Shown here in pieces: positions 43,661 through 54,830 of a DNA stretch of 64,000 bases (positions are counted from its first letter, which is position 1; each line of letters starts with the position of its first letter). Position numbers and translations under genes: made by a program. The notes under the pieces were generated by a model. The model searched no databases, was not told where the DNA came from, and saw only the letters and a program-made list of their open reading frames with translations. Source of the DNA: Carnegiea gigantea (taxonomy: Eukaryota; Streptophyta; Magnoliopsida; Caryophyllales; Cactaceae); NCBI GenBank assembly GCA_029747015.1, contig JAKOGI010000530.1, positions 124,001 through 188,000 on the forward strand. Direction: 5' to 3'.

Positions 43661-45795
43661 TATCTCATTTTTGTGCATTTGAATATTAAATTTGGGTTCA
43701 CCAAAAGAGATATAATAGCATCTCATGGGATGAACATAAAGCATTGCTTACTAGATATATCATAACTCCCCAAAAGATATATCATATTGCCTTAGAAGAT
43801 GAACATAAAGTATTACTCACTAAATATATATCATAGCTCTCAAAACAATACAGTGCAACTCATTAAAAGACAAGGTACAAGTAACTAAAACTTTTGTAAG
43901 AGTCCCGCGCTTGCACAATTGAAGAATTTGAAATTTGGCAGCCATAACACCTTAGAAGATAAACATAAAATATCGCACACTAAACGTAGAGCACATATCA
44001 CTAAAGCATATAGTGCGACTCACTAAAAAAGAATATCAGAGCTGAGGATATGAATAAGAATGTATATATGATCACTCACCTAGGTTAAGCTCTCTGACGT
44101 ATAGTGTATGGTTTACTAAATATATTTCGTAGCTCACTAAATATGTGTCGCATCTCACCAAAAATTATATAGTAGCTCTCGAAAAAGACATTATATAGCT
44201 GACTAGAATTTTTAATATCATAACTTACGAAAAGATATATCATATCACCTCAGAAGATGAATATAAATCATTGCTCACTAAACATATATCATAGCTCACA
44301 AAAAGATATAGTGCAAGTCACTAAAACATGAATATTAATATGAATATGAATATGTACATAGCTCAACAAAACATAACATAATAGCTCACTAAAAAGATAT
44401 AGTAAAACTAACTAAAACTTTTCAAATATCTTGTTTTTGTACATTTGAATTATAAATTTGTGTTAAACAAAAGAGATATCATTGCATCTCACTGGACGAA
44501 CATAAAATATTATTCACTAAATATGTATCATAGCTCACCAAACAATATAGTGTAACTCACTAAAAAAGACACAGTATAAGTTACTAAAACTTTTGAAGGG
44601 TCTTACTCCTGCACATATGAAGAATCTGAAATTTAAGTTCACACAAAAAGGTAATCATAGCACATTAGAAGATCAACATAGAATATTACTCACTAAATAT
44701 AAACCATAACTCACCAAAACATAGAGTGCAACTTGCTCAAGAACCAACTCATAAGCTGATGGTTGAAGGCCAGGAATAGATTAATACTCTAACATGCCCC
44801 CTTATGCAAATACCCTTTGGGCTTGAAGTGTGGATGTTGCTAAGGTTCTACTTACCTTACACAATAAATCAATATAGGGCTGCTGGTATTTGAACTCAAG
44901 ACCTATCACTTAGAAAGGCTCTAATATTATGTTCAAGAACTATCTCAACCAAAAATTTAAGCTCATGGTTGAAGGCCTAGGAATCAGTTTATACTCTAAC
45001 ACAACTCACTAAAAAAGAATATCATAACTAAGGATATGAACAAGAATGTGTTGGTGATCATGCATCCAAGTTTAGCTCACTAACATATAGTGTATAGTTT
45101 GTTAATGTCTGCTCACTAAATGTATATCATAACTCACTAATATACACAACAGCTTAGTTAATGCATGTCGCATCTCACTAAAAATTATGAAATAGCTCTT
45201 TAAAAGGACATAATATAGGTGACCAAAACTTATATCATAACTCATCAAAAGATATATTATGTCACCATAAAAGACAAATATAAAGTATTGTTCAGTAAAC
45301 ATATATCATAACCCTTAAAAGATATGGCGGAACTCACCGGAAATATTAATATGAATATGAATATGTACATAACTTCAAAAAACACAATAATAGCTCACTA
45401 AATAGATGGAGTAAAACTAACTAAAGCTTTTCAAGTATCTCATTTTTGTATATTTGAATATTAAATTTGATTTCACCAAGAGAGATATCATTGCACCTCA
45501 CAAATGATCATAAAATATTGCTCATTACATATATATCGTAGCTCACCAAATAATATAGTGCAGCTCACTAAAAAAGATATAGTATTGGTAACTAAAACTT
45601 TTGAAGATTCTTCGTTTCCACGTTGAAGAATCTGAAATTTGATTTCACCAAAAGAGGTAATCATAACTTCTAAGAGAACAACATAATATATTGCTCACTA
45701 AATATAATGCACATCTCACTAAAACATATGGTGCAGCTTGCTAAAAATAATGTCATAGCTAAAGATATGAACAAGAATGTGCGTGTGATCACTAA
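43661..45795. repeat. Long tandem array, about 750-bp units (3 units, last partial)
   Basis: Units begin TATCTCATTTTTG (43661), TATCTTGTTTTTG (44427) and TATCTCATTTTTG (45436). Spacings are 766 bp and, after removing the TRIM and its duplication, about 736 bp. Within each unit are many short variants of CTCACTAAA...ATATATCATAGCTCAC. Non-coding, diverged, AT-rich. Confidence 0.8.
44734..45001 (-). mobile_element. TRIM element, 268 bp, with perfect 5-bp TSD
   Basis: Terminal direct repeats 44734-44794 and 44930-45001 share CAAGAAC, AAGCT.ATGGTTGAAGGCC, AGGAAT and ATACTCTAACA and have TG...CA ends. Flanks are CAACT on both sides. On the - strand TAAGGGGGCA is a polypurine tract beside the left repeat, and TAATATTAGAGCC beside the right repeat is a mutated iMet-type PBS. 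The interior is about 135 bp with no coding capacity. Confidence 0.82.
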
Positions 45796-45820
45796 TGTGT
45801 AAATAAGATGTTATTATTAA

Positions 45821-45825
<5 letters not shown>

Positions 45826-45887
<62 letters not shown>
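45826..45887. repeat. (TTA)n microsatellite
   Basis: About 20 uninterrupted TTA/ATT units just after the tandem array. Confidence 0.95.
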
Positions 45888-46800
45888 GCAGTAGTAATGG
45901 TGAACTTTACTTAAACGTTGAAAATGAGCTTTACATTGATAATTAGCAAGTAACAACATTTGTTGCAAGCTTGTCTTAGTGAGCTATTTGAATTTACTGA
46001 GCATGGGCAATACATCTAGTGAGCATTGGTACTATGTATAGTGAGCATTGCATTAATGCGAAAGTATATCCCCATTATACAATTATGTGCTCATCAAACT
46101 AAACCCAACTGCATCCCGATTATTTAAATTACTATCTTGACTCATCAACTTAAGACCTAAATGGCTTTTCTAAACAAATGAAATTATAAAGAAATAAAAA
46201 GAATTTTAACTAATTAAATATTTTCTAATCTCCTAAAGATCAATGAAGTTAAAATATTAAAAGTAATCTTAATAAAATAAATTACAAGTAAGAAAAATAA
46301 CTAAACCTAGTTGACTAGAATAAATTATAGAAAATCTAGGTAAAGGATGTCTAAATAAAAAAATCAATTAATTAGCCTAAATGACTCTTAGGGAAAAAAG
46401 AAATAAAGAAATGGAAAATGAAATCCTTTCCATTGGCCTATGTAGAGCCATTGACCCCACAAATACATACACCATGCCCTTGCCAACAACACCCCATCGT
46501 TTTATTATAGTAACTTCAACGCGATTATCACCATTTATCCTTGAACTGGGCATACCTTTGCATCCATCCACTGATTGCACAATATAATTTGCGGTATTTT
46601 ATGTGCACTTCAATATTGATGATTGCCAGTGGGGGTTAGGTATAAAGTCACATCACCCGGTAACATCAATATTTGTACAAATTAAAGAGTGCCCACCTTT
46701 CTTGTTTGTTATATCAAGTTGTGTGTATTTTGCACAAAATGGGAACAAGCCGTGGAGGATGGGAGTAACAATTGCCTAACTCCTACAATCATGTTCTTTA
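45888..46800. other. Unassigned; inverted copies of the array motif near 45975-46050
   Basis: TAGTGAGC/TTAGTGAGCTAT repeats at 45975-46050 are the complement of the GCTCACTA motif of the preceding array. The rest shows nothing recognisable. Confidence 0.45.
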
Positions 46801-47258
46801 TAGTTATGAGGTTGAATTGTGAGTTAGAAAAAGCTATGAGAACTTGTAAGGAATTATAAGAAATTATAAGGAATCGTAAGGGCTATAACAAGTCCTAAAA
46901 AGTTGAAAAAATTATAAGCATATGTAAGGTATTTATAAGGTACTTATAAACTACATTTGAGAAGCTACATGGGACTATAAGAAAATGTGAGAAGCTGTAA
47001 AAAGTTGTAAGAAGCCGCATGAATTTGTAAGAAGTTGTCATTATTCTTTTAAGCTTTAAGCAGAGTTAAGCTTAAAAACTTACAACTCCTTATACCTACT
47101 TGTAACTTCTTACAACTTGTTACGCCTCTTTAGAACTTCGTATAACTTCTTACAACTCTTTGTGGCTACTTACATGTAGCTACTTCTAGTTTACAGTTTC
47201 TTACAATTCATTGCAGCTTATTACAGTTTGTTACAACTATTTATAACTTCGCATAACT
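46801..47258. repeat. Fold-back element of GTTGTAAGAA repeats
   Basis: The left half repeats variants of AGAAGTTGTAAGAA and GGAATTATAAG; the right half repeats the complement (TTCTTACAACTT). The switch is at about 47045-47085. Outer ends AGTTATGAGGTTG and CTTCGCATAACTT are loosely inverted. This resembles a fold-back or MITE with repetitive arms; no coding capacity. Confidence 0.6.
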
Positions 47259-48030
47259 TAACTTTACGAATGAAAAATAGAAAGTTGTATGAAAATATAA
47301 GAAGTTGTAAACTTTAAACTTAAACCTTTTCAAAGCTAAAAAGAATAGGGCCCCAGGTCTTAAAATATCTAATGAAAATCTTTTTCTTTGTGAAAAAATA
47401 ATATAAATATATTGGAGAAAATGCTCCATAACTTATGGAATGTTACGTGGTAAATTTTCAAAGATTTGAATTTAATTAATTTTCAATCTAATTCCAAGTC
47501 TTATATTTTTTTCCTTTGATTACTGCAAAAGTCACATATTGATTTTGATAATAAGAAATAATATAACTAGTATTAGATAGAAAATTTTGATGTGAATTGG
47601 TAATTACCCTATTTCTTAAATAATATTAGTAGCTGGTCCAAGATATTTTTATTAATATTGAATTATATATCTTGGACCTACTACTTGTGAGTTTATTATA
47701 TCTTGTGGAATAATTGAATATTTGATTTGAATCGTGATTTTATTCTAGAAAAGTTCATAGATATACTCTAACAAGACTTTGATGTGGGAAATATTTGATT
47801 ATGATTACTTGAATATATAATAAACATATTTGGCATATTATACTAATATTATTATAGAAAAGTATATTAGAAATGATTTGTTAACTTGACTATCTGATTG
47901 CTTGAAGTGATATAAGCCCTGAGAATTGGTATAAGAGTGGAATAAAAAAACGCCCATGATTTCACGTAGATAGAATGAAAAAATTTATTGACATAATGTG
48001 AATTGATATAAGCCATATATCTGCGCATAC
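47259..48030. other. Unassigned AT-rich region
   Basis: No gene or element recognised; the open frame at 47429-47241 (-) is not supported. Confidence 0.45.
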
Positions 48031-48408
48031 ATTACCAAAAATCATTAAAATTTTACTGTAAGTTTAGTGGCAAAAAGGAAAATTTCAGTGAAAAAATACA
48101 ATTTTCCACTGTTTTCCACTAATAAAGACAATAGGAAAAAGTACGGGAAATAACTTCAATTTCCCACTGCTTGATCCTTCAATGAGAAGTTTTTCCACTA
48201 TACCTTATCCCACCAAATTTTCCCAATAGGTAGGAGTCAATGGAAAAAATTTTCCACCATAATAAATAAGGTGGGAAATTTCCCACTGCTATGAGTATAG
48301 TGGAAAATTTTCAATTATCTTCACACGAGGAATTTCCACTGCTATAATTACGGTGGAAAATTTCCCACAGTATTAAAATGTAGAGGGAATATTACACAAG
48401 GGGCACAT
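48031..48408. mobile_element. Subterminal-repeat block of a DNA transposon, cut by the Sirevirus
   Basis: Contains many copies of TTTCCCACTG / GTGGAAAATTT in both orientations. Sequence continuing on the far side of the Sirevirus reads GTAGTG (59138-59143), as a CACTA terminus would. The CACTA-type start (CATTACCAAAAATC, about 48029) would need one mutation. Assignment to CACTA is tentative. Confidence 0.4.
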
Positions 48409-49824
48409 TGTTGATTTAGAGAGTACACAACCACAAGAGGGGGTGAATTGTGGTGTCCGATTTTCGCGAGTTGCTGGCAAATAGTCTTAGACCCTGTTCG
48501 CACAGGTTGTTCCTGAGATAAGCAGAAGCGAAAATCCAACAAAATTGAATGCGGAAATAATGGACACAGGATTTTTACGTGGAAAACACCTCTAGCCCAA
48601 CTGAGGTGAAAAACCACAACCTACCTCGTGTAGGATTTAAACACTTCACTAAACGGGCTAATCACGTTACAATAGTAACACACCTTGTTACAAATTGCAA
48701 TCCACGTAACCGTCTTCCCTAAGACAGGTTACCCCACGTCCAAAATCCCCTTGATTTGGACACACACTCAACTCACTTTTGTGAAAGAAGAGTATAAAGA
48801 AAAACACCCTATTACAATACTTCTCAACTAAGCTAATATAGGGTACAATGAAAGTCCTAGTATGCCAACTTTGAAAGCTCAAATAACTCACTTACTAGAC
48901 ACGGTTTTCTTTTCAAACTTTTAAGCTCATGAACACTAAATTTTTCTCTTTGAAAACCGATGCTTCTAAGGTTGTAAGAAGCCGCCTTTTATAGTGCTTG
49001 GAAAACAATTCATCAAATTTTTGGAAACTAAAATCCCTAGAAAATATAGAATTCTTTAGCCACAAGGGATGAGGAAACATGAGCTGGAAACACTTCCTAA
49101 ACCGTGTGCATAAGGTGGTGATTCTCAGCAACTAGCTCATGTTTTTCTCAACAACCATATCCACTTGCCAAAAATTGGATATTCTTTTATTCAAAAAGAT
49201 TTTGCAAATCTCCTTAGATTTTAATAACCGTTTTTAGGATAAGGGGTAAGATACTCTATAGAAAAATCTTTCTTACAAATCTTTGAAGAAGCTGCTCAAA
49301 ATCCAAAAGATAAAAATCGTGCAAAACAGTTTTTCGCAGCTTATTCTGGAAACACCCTGATCATCCTGTTTCCAGAGTTGTTCCGAAGGGTGATCCGAAA
49401 TATTTTCCAAAAAAGCAAAACCGTTTCAAGTAAGTGGTAAGTTAAGACTTTCTGATTGGCATATTAACAAGAGTTTAAAAATATAAAACCAAATTAAATC
49501 AAGACATCTTGTTGTAACTACTAGTCATCTTGTAGAAAGACGAATCTGCCGCAAACACTTCACAGAACCTGTTCCTCACGGCTGCACTTATATCCTATGC
49601 TTCAAACACTTCACAGGACATGTTTCAAACACCTTACAGAGCCTGTTCCTCATGGTTGTTCTTACATCGCTGACTTGAGTACCTGTTCTTGATAAACCAT
49701 TAGTCAAGCAGTTTTAATATATTGAAAAACAGTAGTAAGGCCCTGTTGGTAAAGCCTGTTTGGAACAACAACAACTACTACAACACTTGGATTTGTTATT
49801 ATCAAAACCTTATACATTCTAACA
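48409..49824 (-). repeat. Sirevirus 3' LTR
   Basis: Starts TGTTGATTTAGAG and ends ATTCTAACA on the + strand; the polypurine tract adjoins at 49825. Confidence 0.93.
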
Positions 49825-49840
49825 AATTTCCCTTTTTGAT
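49825..49840 (-). promoter_or_regulatory. Sirevirus polypurine tract
   Basis: On the - strand CAAAAAGGGAAATT precedes the 3' LTR start TGTTAGAATG, preceded by TCATCATC. Confidence 0.75.
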
Positions 49841-50445
49841 GATGACAAACCAAGTGACCATATTGACTTTCAAGGACAATTGAAGTGATTAGTGCCAATT
49901 ATTTATAAGACCGACAATTCACATGAAGCAGTTAGTATCGAAAAAGTGTAAGAAATTTAACTCGTCCATGGCAAAACTAAAACAATATTGGTCAACCTAT
50001 CTTCCCCCTTTTGGCATCATTAAAAAGTAGGGGCGAACAGTCAAATATAGGGTGTTTGCTATCACCACCACTTGGGTAATGGAGGAAAGTCAACAGGCGA
50101 TACACTCAAGTGTGTTGGTACGGTAATGAGATTGGCCATCCTAGTCACACACAAGCAATTCGCAACAAAAGCAAGCAAGGCAAAGCCAATTAAAAAGAAG
50201 ATAACCTGTCATTCATCAAAAGAGTGCAACAGAAAAGTACAAATGGAGAGGGAAGGAGAACCAAGAGAAGTTAGAGCAGTCTTTGAGAACAACCGATGGG
50301 AACAGCTTATGGGGGGTGATCAGGGAGCAGGAGAGAATTTTGCTGAAAGAGAAGAGAGAAGGGCGAGGAGATCTTCATGGCGCTTAGCATTTAGAGCTTT
50401 TTCCTCGTCCAGGGAAGCCTTTACAGCGGTAAGTTCAGCACTGAG
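49841..50445 (-). other. Sirevirus 3' non-coding region after the extra ORF
   Basis: Lies between the end of the 3' ORF and the polypurine tract. It contains no recognised domain; the + strand open frame at 50072-50449 is antisense shadow. Confidence 0.55.
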
Positions 50446-52294
50446 TTAAGAATTTTCTTTCAAAGCAGCCTCAAACTTGACTGAGGAACTGCCAGGAACA
50501 GGAGGACTGGGTGTTCTGGTCCCCTGTTCTGAGGCAGACCCCTCAACCAAAGTGTATCCACACCCCATAAGGGTGTTACTCCCAATCTCATCAATGAACT
50601 GAGCACCCACCTTCTTCTGCAGAGTCACCCCAAAGTGCTCAAACACACTAGTCAGGAAGAAGCCGTATCCCAGATCATGTTCCCTGGAGGTGTTTGCAAT
50701 TCTTGCTATGTGGCGAATCATGATGGCAGGAAGGTTGATTTGCTCTTCCATGTCCATCAGATCCATCAAACATTGATCCATGGCATCAGCAAGATTGCGA
50801 CCCTGGCCCCTGGGGATGACATTCTTGATGATAAACCAGAATATCAATTGATGGAGCAATGTCAAGTCCCCTTTCTTCACGGACTTGGGTGTTTGGAGGC
50901 TTGATTGCTGGCTAAATTTTTGGGTGAGCTCCAGCAGCCTGGCTGTCCCTAGAATAGTCTTGTCTTCCCTCACATATGTATCAAAGCCCGTGGAGGGAAT
51001 CCCCAGAATTTCCCCTAATATCTTCGCATCAAAGTGAAGCTGCTTCCCATTAACAATACTTGTCACCACTCCTTCAATAACAGTGCAGTTGGTATAGAAC
51101 TCTGCCAACTCATGTACAGAACACCCCAGCTGGGTGTTTGTAAACAGCTCATACCACCCCTGTGCACGCGGCTTGTGCAGAAACACCCCCAAGCCCTGTT
51201 CCTCAAAATATTTTACCTTGATAATTTTGCCCCTGACTACCCGTCTCTGAAGCAGTTGGGTCAGTTTGGCTGAGATTGCGGACGGGGTAGACTTCTTGGC
51301 TCTTTTAGGTTGAGGCTCAGTAGGAGGGTCTTGGGTGGAGGTGTGTTTGAGAGAGGCTTTTCTCTTGGGAGTTTTGAGGGTGATGGTTTGGAGGGTGAAG
51401 TGGAGGTTGATTTTGGTGCAGACAGAGGCTTATCCTCTGAGGACTCTGAGAACACGGGAGTGCCCTGTTTGAAGGTGGTGTTCTCAATATCACTATCTGA
51501 TGAAGGCTCAGAGGAGGAATCAATTTCCTCAACAACAGGGGATGATTGTTTGGCAGGACGAGGTGTGGAGTGGAAGGCAATTCGAGCTGATTTTCGAGTT
51601 GGTCTGGTTGTGGGTTTGGCCAAAGGGAGATCTGTGGTTTTGGTTTGACAGGGGTTTCACTTTTTGAGGGTTCTTCAGTCTGGCCGCTTTTAGACCTTGA
51701 TGGTGGTCGTATTCTTGGCATTCTAGTACGCCTAGCCACAATTTTGTATCGTTTACGTTTCTCACCGGTTGGTGGTACCGGTGTGGCTTGTTCAGGCTTC
51801 ACAGGAGATTCCTCCATTTGACCGCTACTTCCCCCTTCTTCTTTTGACAAATCCTCCCCTAGGTCATTCCTAAAAACCTCAGGCCCTGTTTCCAGCCCTG
51901 TTTCCTGCTCTGGAAACAGCCCAAGCAAACTGATGTCATCTAATCCATGATCGAACAGAAAGATTTCATCTAAAGGCCCAATTTCTCTTTCAGATGCCCC
52001 AACAGGTTCTTGGGGTTGACATGCCCCCGTTTCTCCAAACAAAATCAATTCCCACCCAAATTTGTAAGGGATGTCTTCTAATTTCAGATTCACTATTCTA
52101 AGGTCGATGCTTTTCAAAAACCCAAAAGGTTTATAGACAATGGGTCGAGAAGGTTCAGTAGTTTTACTTTCCATGAGGGCCGTCAGAAATTGTGTAGGCA
52201 CAAACAGGGCTGTGGCTGTTTGCAAGGCTGTGCCCTGTGTCTGGTTGCCCTGAGTCAAGGTCGAGGAGCTCTCGGAGCTAATGGGAGACGCCAT
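50446..52294 (-). pseudogene. Sirevirus extra 3' ORF (envelope-like position; plant transposon-protein domain)
   Basis: Starts MASPISSESSSTLTQGNQTQ at 52294 and stays open for about 215 residues of Pro/Ser/Glu-rich sequence with basic clusters (GEKRKRYKIVARR). It continues after frame changes (51623-51261, then 51192-50446). The last part (KPRAQGWYELF, FYTNCTVIEGVV, FDAKILGEILGIPSTGFDTY, then INLPAIMIRHIARI and YGFFLTSVFEHFGV) matches the putative plant transposon protein domain found in many plant retroelements. Sireviruses often carry an extra ORF in this place, sometimes called envelope-like; an envelope function is not shown. Confidence 0.72.
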
Positions 52295-53002
52295 TTTTCA
52301 GAGGAAGGAGAGAGATTAGGGTTTCTTGAACAGAGTTTCAGAGCAAGAGAGTTTCGGTGGAGGTGAGAGATTGAGCAAGAGAGCTTTAAAGAGAGAGAGA
52401 GACATGCGAAATCTTTAAAAGATTTTGCCCGTTTTGCAACGGGCTTTTGCATTTATTTAGGCCGCGCACGCCTCGGGAAGAGATTAGCAATTTTCAATTT
52501 GTTGCACATATTTGACAAACAAGAGGCGTACCTGTTCCTGGTGCTTGTTCTTGAGGTTACTTGCTCGGTAACATGGGACAATAAGGGCAATCTCATTAGA
52601 CCTCAACGAGCGTCAGCAAGTTGCAAACCTCACATATGCTAAACATAGCACAGAAGTTGATTGCAAACAAAAATTTAACATGTTGTGCCCGTAACTTTTA
52701 AATTTTGCAAACAGGGAGAGAGAACAGGTTGGTCAGGTTGTTCTAATTAAGCCTAGTTCGAGTCTATTCCTTTCAAATTGTTCTTTACCCAATGCTTTTG
52801 TGAATATATCAGCAATTTGATTTTCAGTGGTACAAAAATTCATTGAGATCACTCCTTTTTCAACATTGGCTCTTAGAAAATGATGATGAATGTCAATATG
52901 TTTTGTTCTTTTGTGTTGACATGGATTTTTGGCAATGTTAATTGAACTTGTATTGTCACAATAAATAGGAATGCATCCTATGTCAACACAAAAGTCCTTG
53001 AG
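52295..53002 (-). other. Sirevirus spacer between pol and the 3' ORF
   Basis: The pol frame ends near 53003. The last RNase H block (ADIFTKPL-type) is only recognisable as decayed sequence at 52750-52980. The rest is non-coding. Confidence 0.5.
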
Positions 53003-53665
53003 TTATTGTCTTATCCATAATAACTGAGCACAACAAGATGCAGCTGCCACATACTCAGCTTCTGCTATGGACAAGGCAACAGAGAGTTGTTTCTTGGTTG
53101 CCCAAGATACCAAACAAGGTCCAAGAAAGTGAGCCATACCTGAGGTGCTTTTTCTATCAACCAAGAAACTTTTGACATCTATTTGATACAACTTGATCTC
53201 CATGTGGGCTGCAAAAGCTATCAAAATTCGAATGGCTTCCATCCTTGCAACAGGTGCAAAGGTCTCTTCATAATCAATTCCCTCTTCTTGGTTGTAGCCT
53301 TGAACCACCAGCCGGGCCTTGTTCCTAGTGACTGTTCCGCACTCATCTAGCTTGTTACGGAACACCCACTTAGTTCCAATGATTGTTCTATCCTCTGGCC
53401 GTGGCACAAGGTGTCATACCTTGTTCCTTTCGAGCTGATGGAGTTCTTCTTGCATGGCTGTGACCCAATCTGAATCTGCAAGAGTTTCATTAATATTCTT
53501 AGGCTCAATTTTTGAGAGAAAAGTATAGAAAGCACAGAAATTTTTAAGCCTAGATCTAGTTTGAACTCCTACATTAATATCAGATAAAATTTGATCAAGA
53601 GGGTGTGAACTTTGGTATTTCCATGATCGTGGTGAAAGTGGGTTCACAGACTCGCTCTCCATCAT
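53003..53665 (-). pseudogene. Sirevirus RT-RNase H with large in-frame deletion
   Basis: RT start is normal: DSDWVTAMQEELHQLERNKV (after NINETLA), a TGA at 53414-53416, then [36 protein letters not shown] and LYQIDVKSF. It then passes directly into [13 protein letters not shown] and [18 protein letters not shown] of RNase H. The fingers/palm including YVDD, the thumb, and the first RNase H residues are missing, yet the frame is kept. The join is at about 53163-53172. Such a protein cannot reverse-transcribe. Confidence 0.88.
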
Positions 53666-53713
53666 AGCTGGAATACTCGGTGAAGCAGGTTCTAGACCTG
53701 TTCTCGAGCCTGT

Positions 53714-54216
53714 TTAGGAGCTTGTTTCTGACTGTATCCCTGAAGGGTTCGGCTGATGTTGTCCCGAACAGGGTTCCACCCTGTTTCCCCCTGTTTGGTT
53801 CACACCTTGCTTACCTTCCTGAAGAACAGCTTCAGGTCTTGATTCCTCAGGTTGATCCTTACCTTGATCATCTTGAAGTAGCACGTCTTTTCTAACAAGA
53901 CCTAGTTCGAGGTCTTCTTCCTGTGCATCATTCTCACTTAGAGAGTTAGTTTCATCAAAAAGCACATGCACACTTTCCTCAACACACAAGGTTCTCTTAT
54001 TAAACACTTTGTATGCCTTACTATGTGAGGAGTAACCAAGGAATATTGCTTCATTACTCCTTGGATCAAATTTCCCTAAGGCATCCTTTCCATTATTATG
54101 CACAAAACATTTGCAACCAAATACTCTTAAATACAAAATATTTGGTTTTCTTCCTTTGAGGAGCTCATAAGACGTTTTGTTAAGAATAGGTCTAATCATA
54201 CATCTATTTATAATGT
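53714..54216 (-). pseudogene. Sirevirus integrase C-terminal part
   Basis: Contains YELLKGRKPNILYLRVFGCK, KFDPRSNEAIFLGYSSHSKA and FDETNSL, the end of the copia integrase core and the acidic/Gln-rich linker to RT. It is one open frame of 161 residues from 54199. Continuous with the 54831-55891 frame except for the MITE. Confidence 0.85.
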
Positions 54217-54224
54217 AACATGAT

Positions 54225-54822
54225 TAGGGGTGAGCAACGGACTGGGCTGGGCCGGACTGGACTAGCCCATTAACTAAACGGGCTGGGCTGGGTCCAGTAT
54301 ATTTGTTAATGGGTTGGGCTGGGCTATGGGCCAAATGAACCCGACCCGCCCATGACCTGCCCATTACCACCTAAGGAGTGTTTTCGGTTAGTTAATTTTT
54401 CAATTAATGTATTTGTAATTTTTCAACCAAATTAAACTAATCCAAATTCAAAGTTAGAAAATACATAATTAAGCTAATAAACGGGTCGGGTCAAGTCGGC
54501 CATTGGCGGCCCGCTTTTGGCCCGTTTAAAAACGGAACAAATTTACCCTTGACAACGGTGTATAATTATTATTGTTATATACAAAGTGTTGGTAATGAGG
54601 TTAACTAATTGGAACATGTAAACTAGTGTGTCAATTAGGTTAAAAAAATAATGGGTCACTAAACGGGCCGTTAATGGGCTTGCCCAGTCCGGCCCGTTAA
54701 TATGCCTTAATGGGCTTGCCCATTAATGACCCAGTCCATTATTGGCCAGGCCCTTTATTAGCCCTATTTGAAACGGGCCGACCGCTTAACCCAATGGGTA
54801 CCCGGTCCGTTGCCCACCCCTA
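54225..54822. mobile_element. hAT-type MITE, 598 bp, in the integrase frame
   Basis: Terminal inverted repeats TAGGGGTGAGCAACGGAC and (complement of right end) TAGGGGTGGGCAACGGAC, with an 8-bp target duplication AACATGAT on both sides (54217-54224, 54823-54830). An 8-bp duplication and a yAGGGGTG end are diagnostic of hAT. Subterminal regions repeat GGGCTGGGCTGG and CGGGCC/GGCCCG motifs. No transposase. Confidence 0.92.
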
Positions 54823-54830
54823 AACATGAT

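Noticed and set aside
43661..45795. CRISPR-like repetitive array
   Set aside because: Units are about 750 bp and diverged with no fixed spacers; the DNA is plant nuclear.
51310..51648. 112-residue + strand frame
   Set aside because: Antisense shadow of the Pro/Ser-rich Sirevirus 3' ORF.
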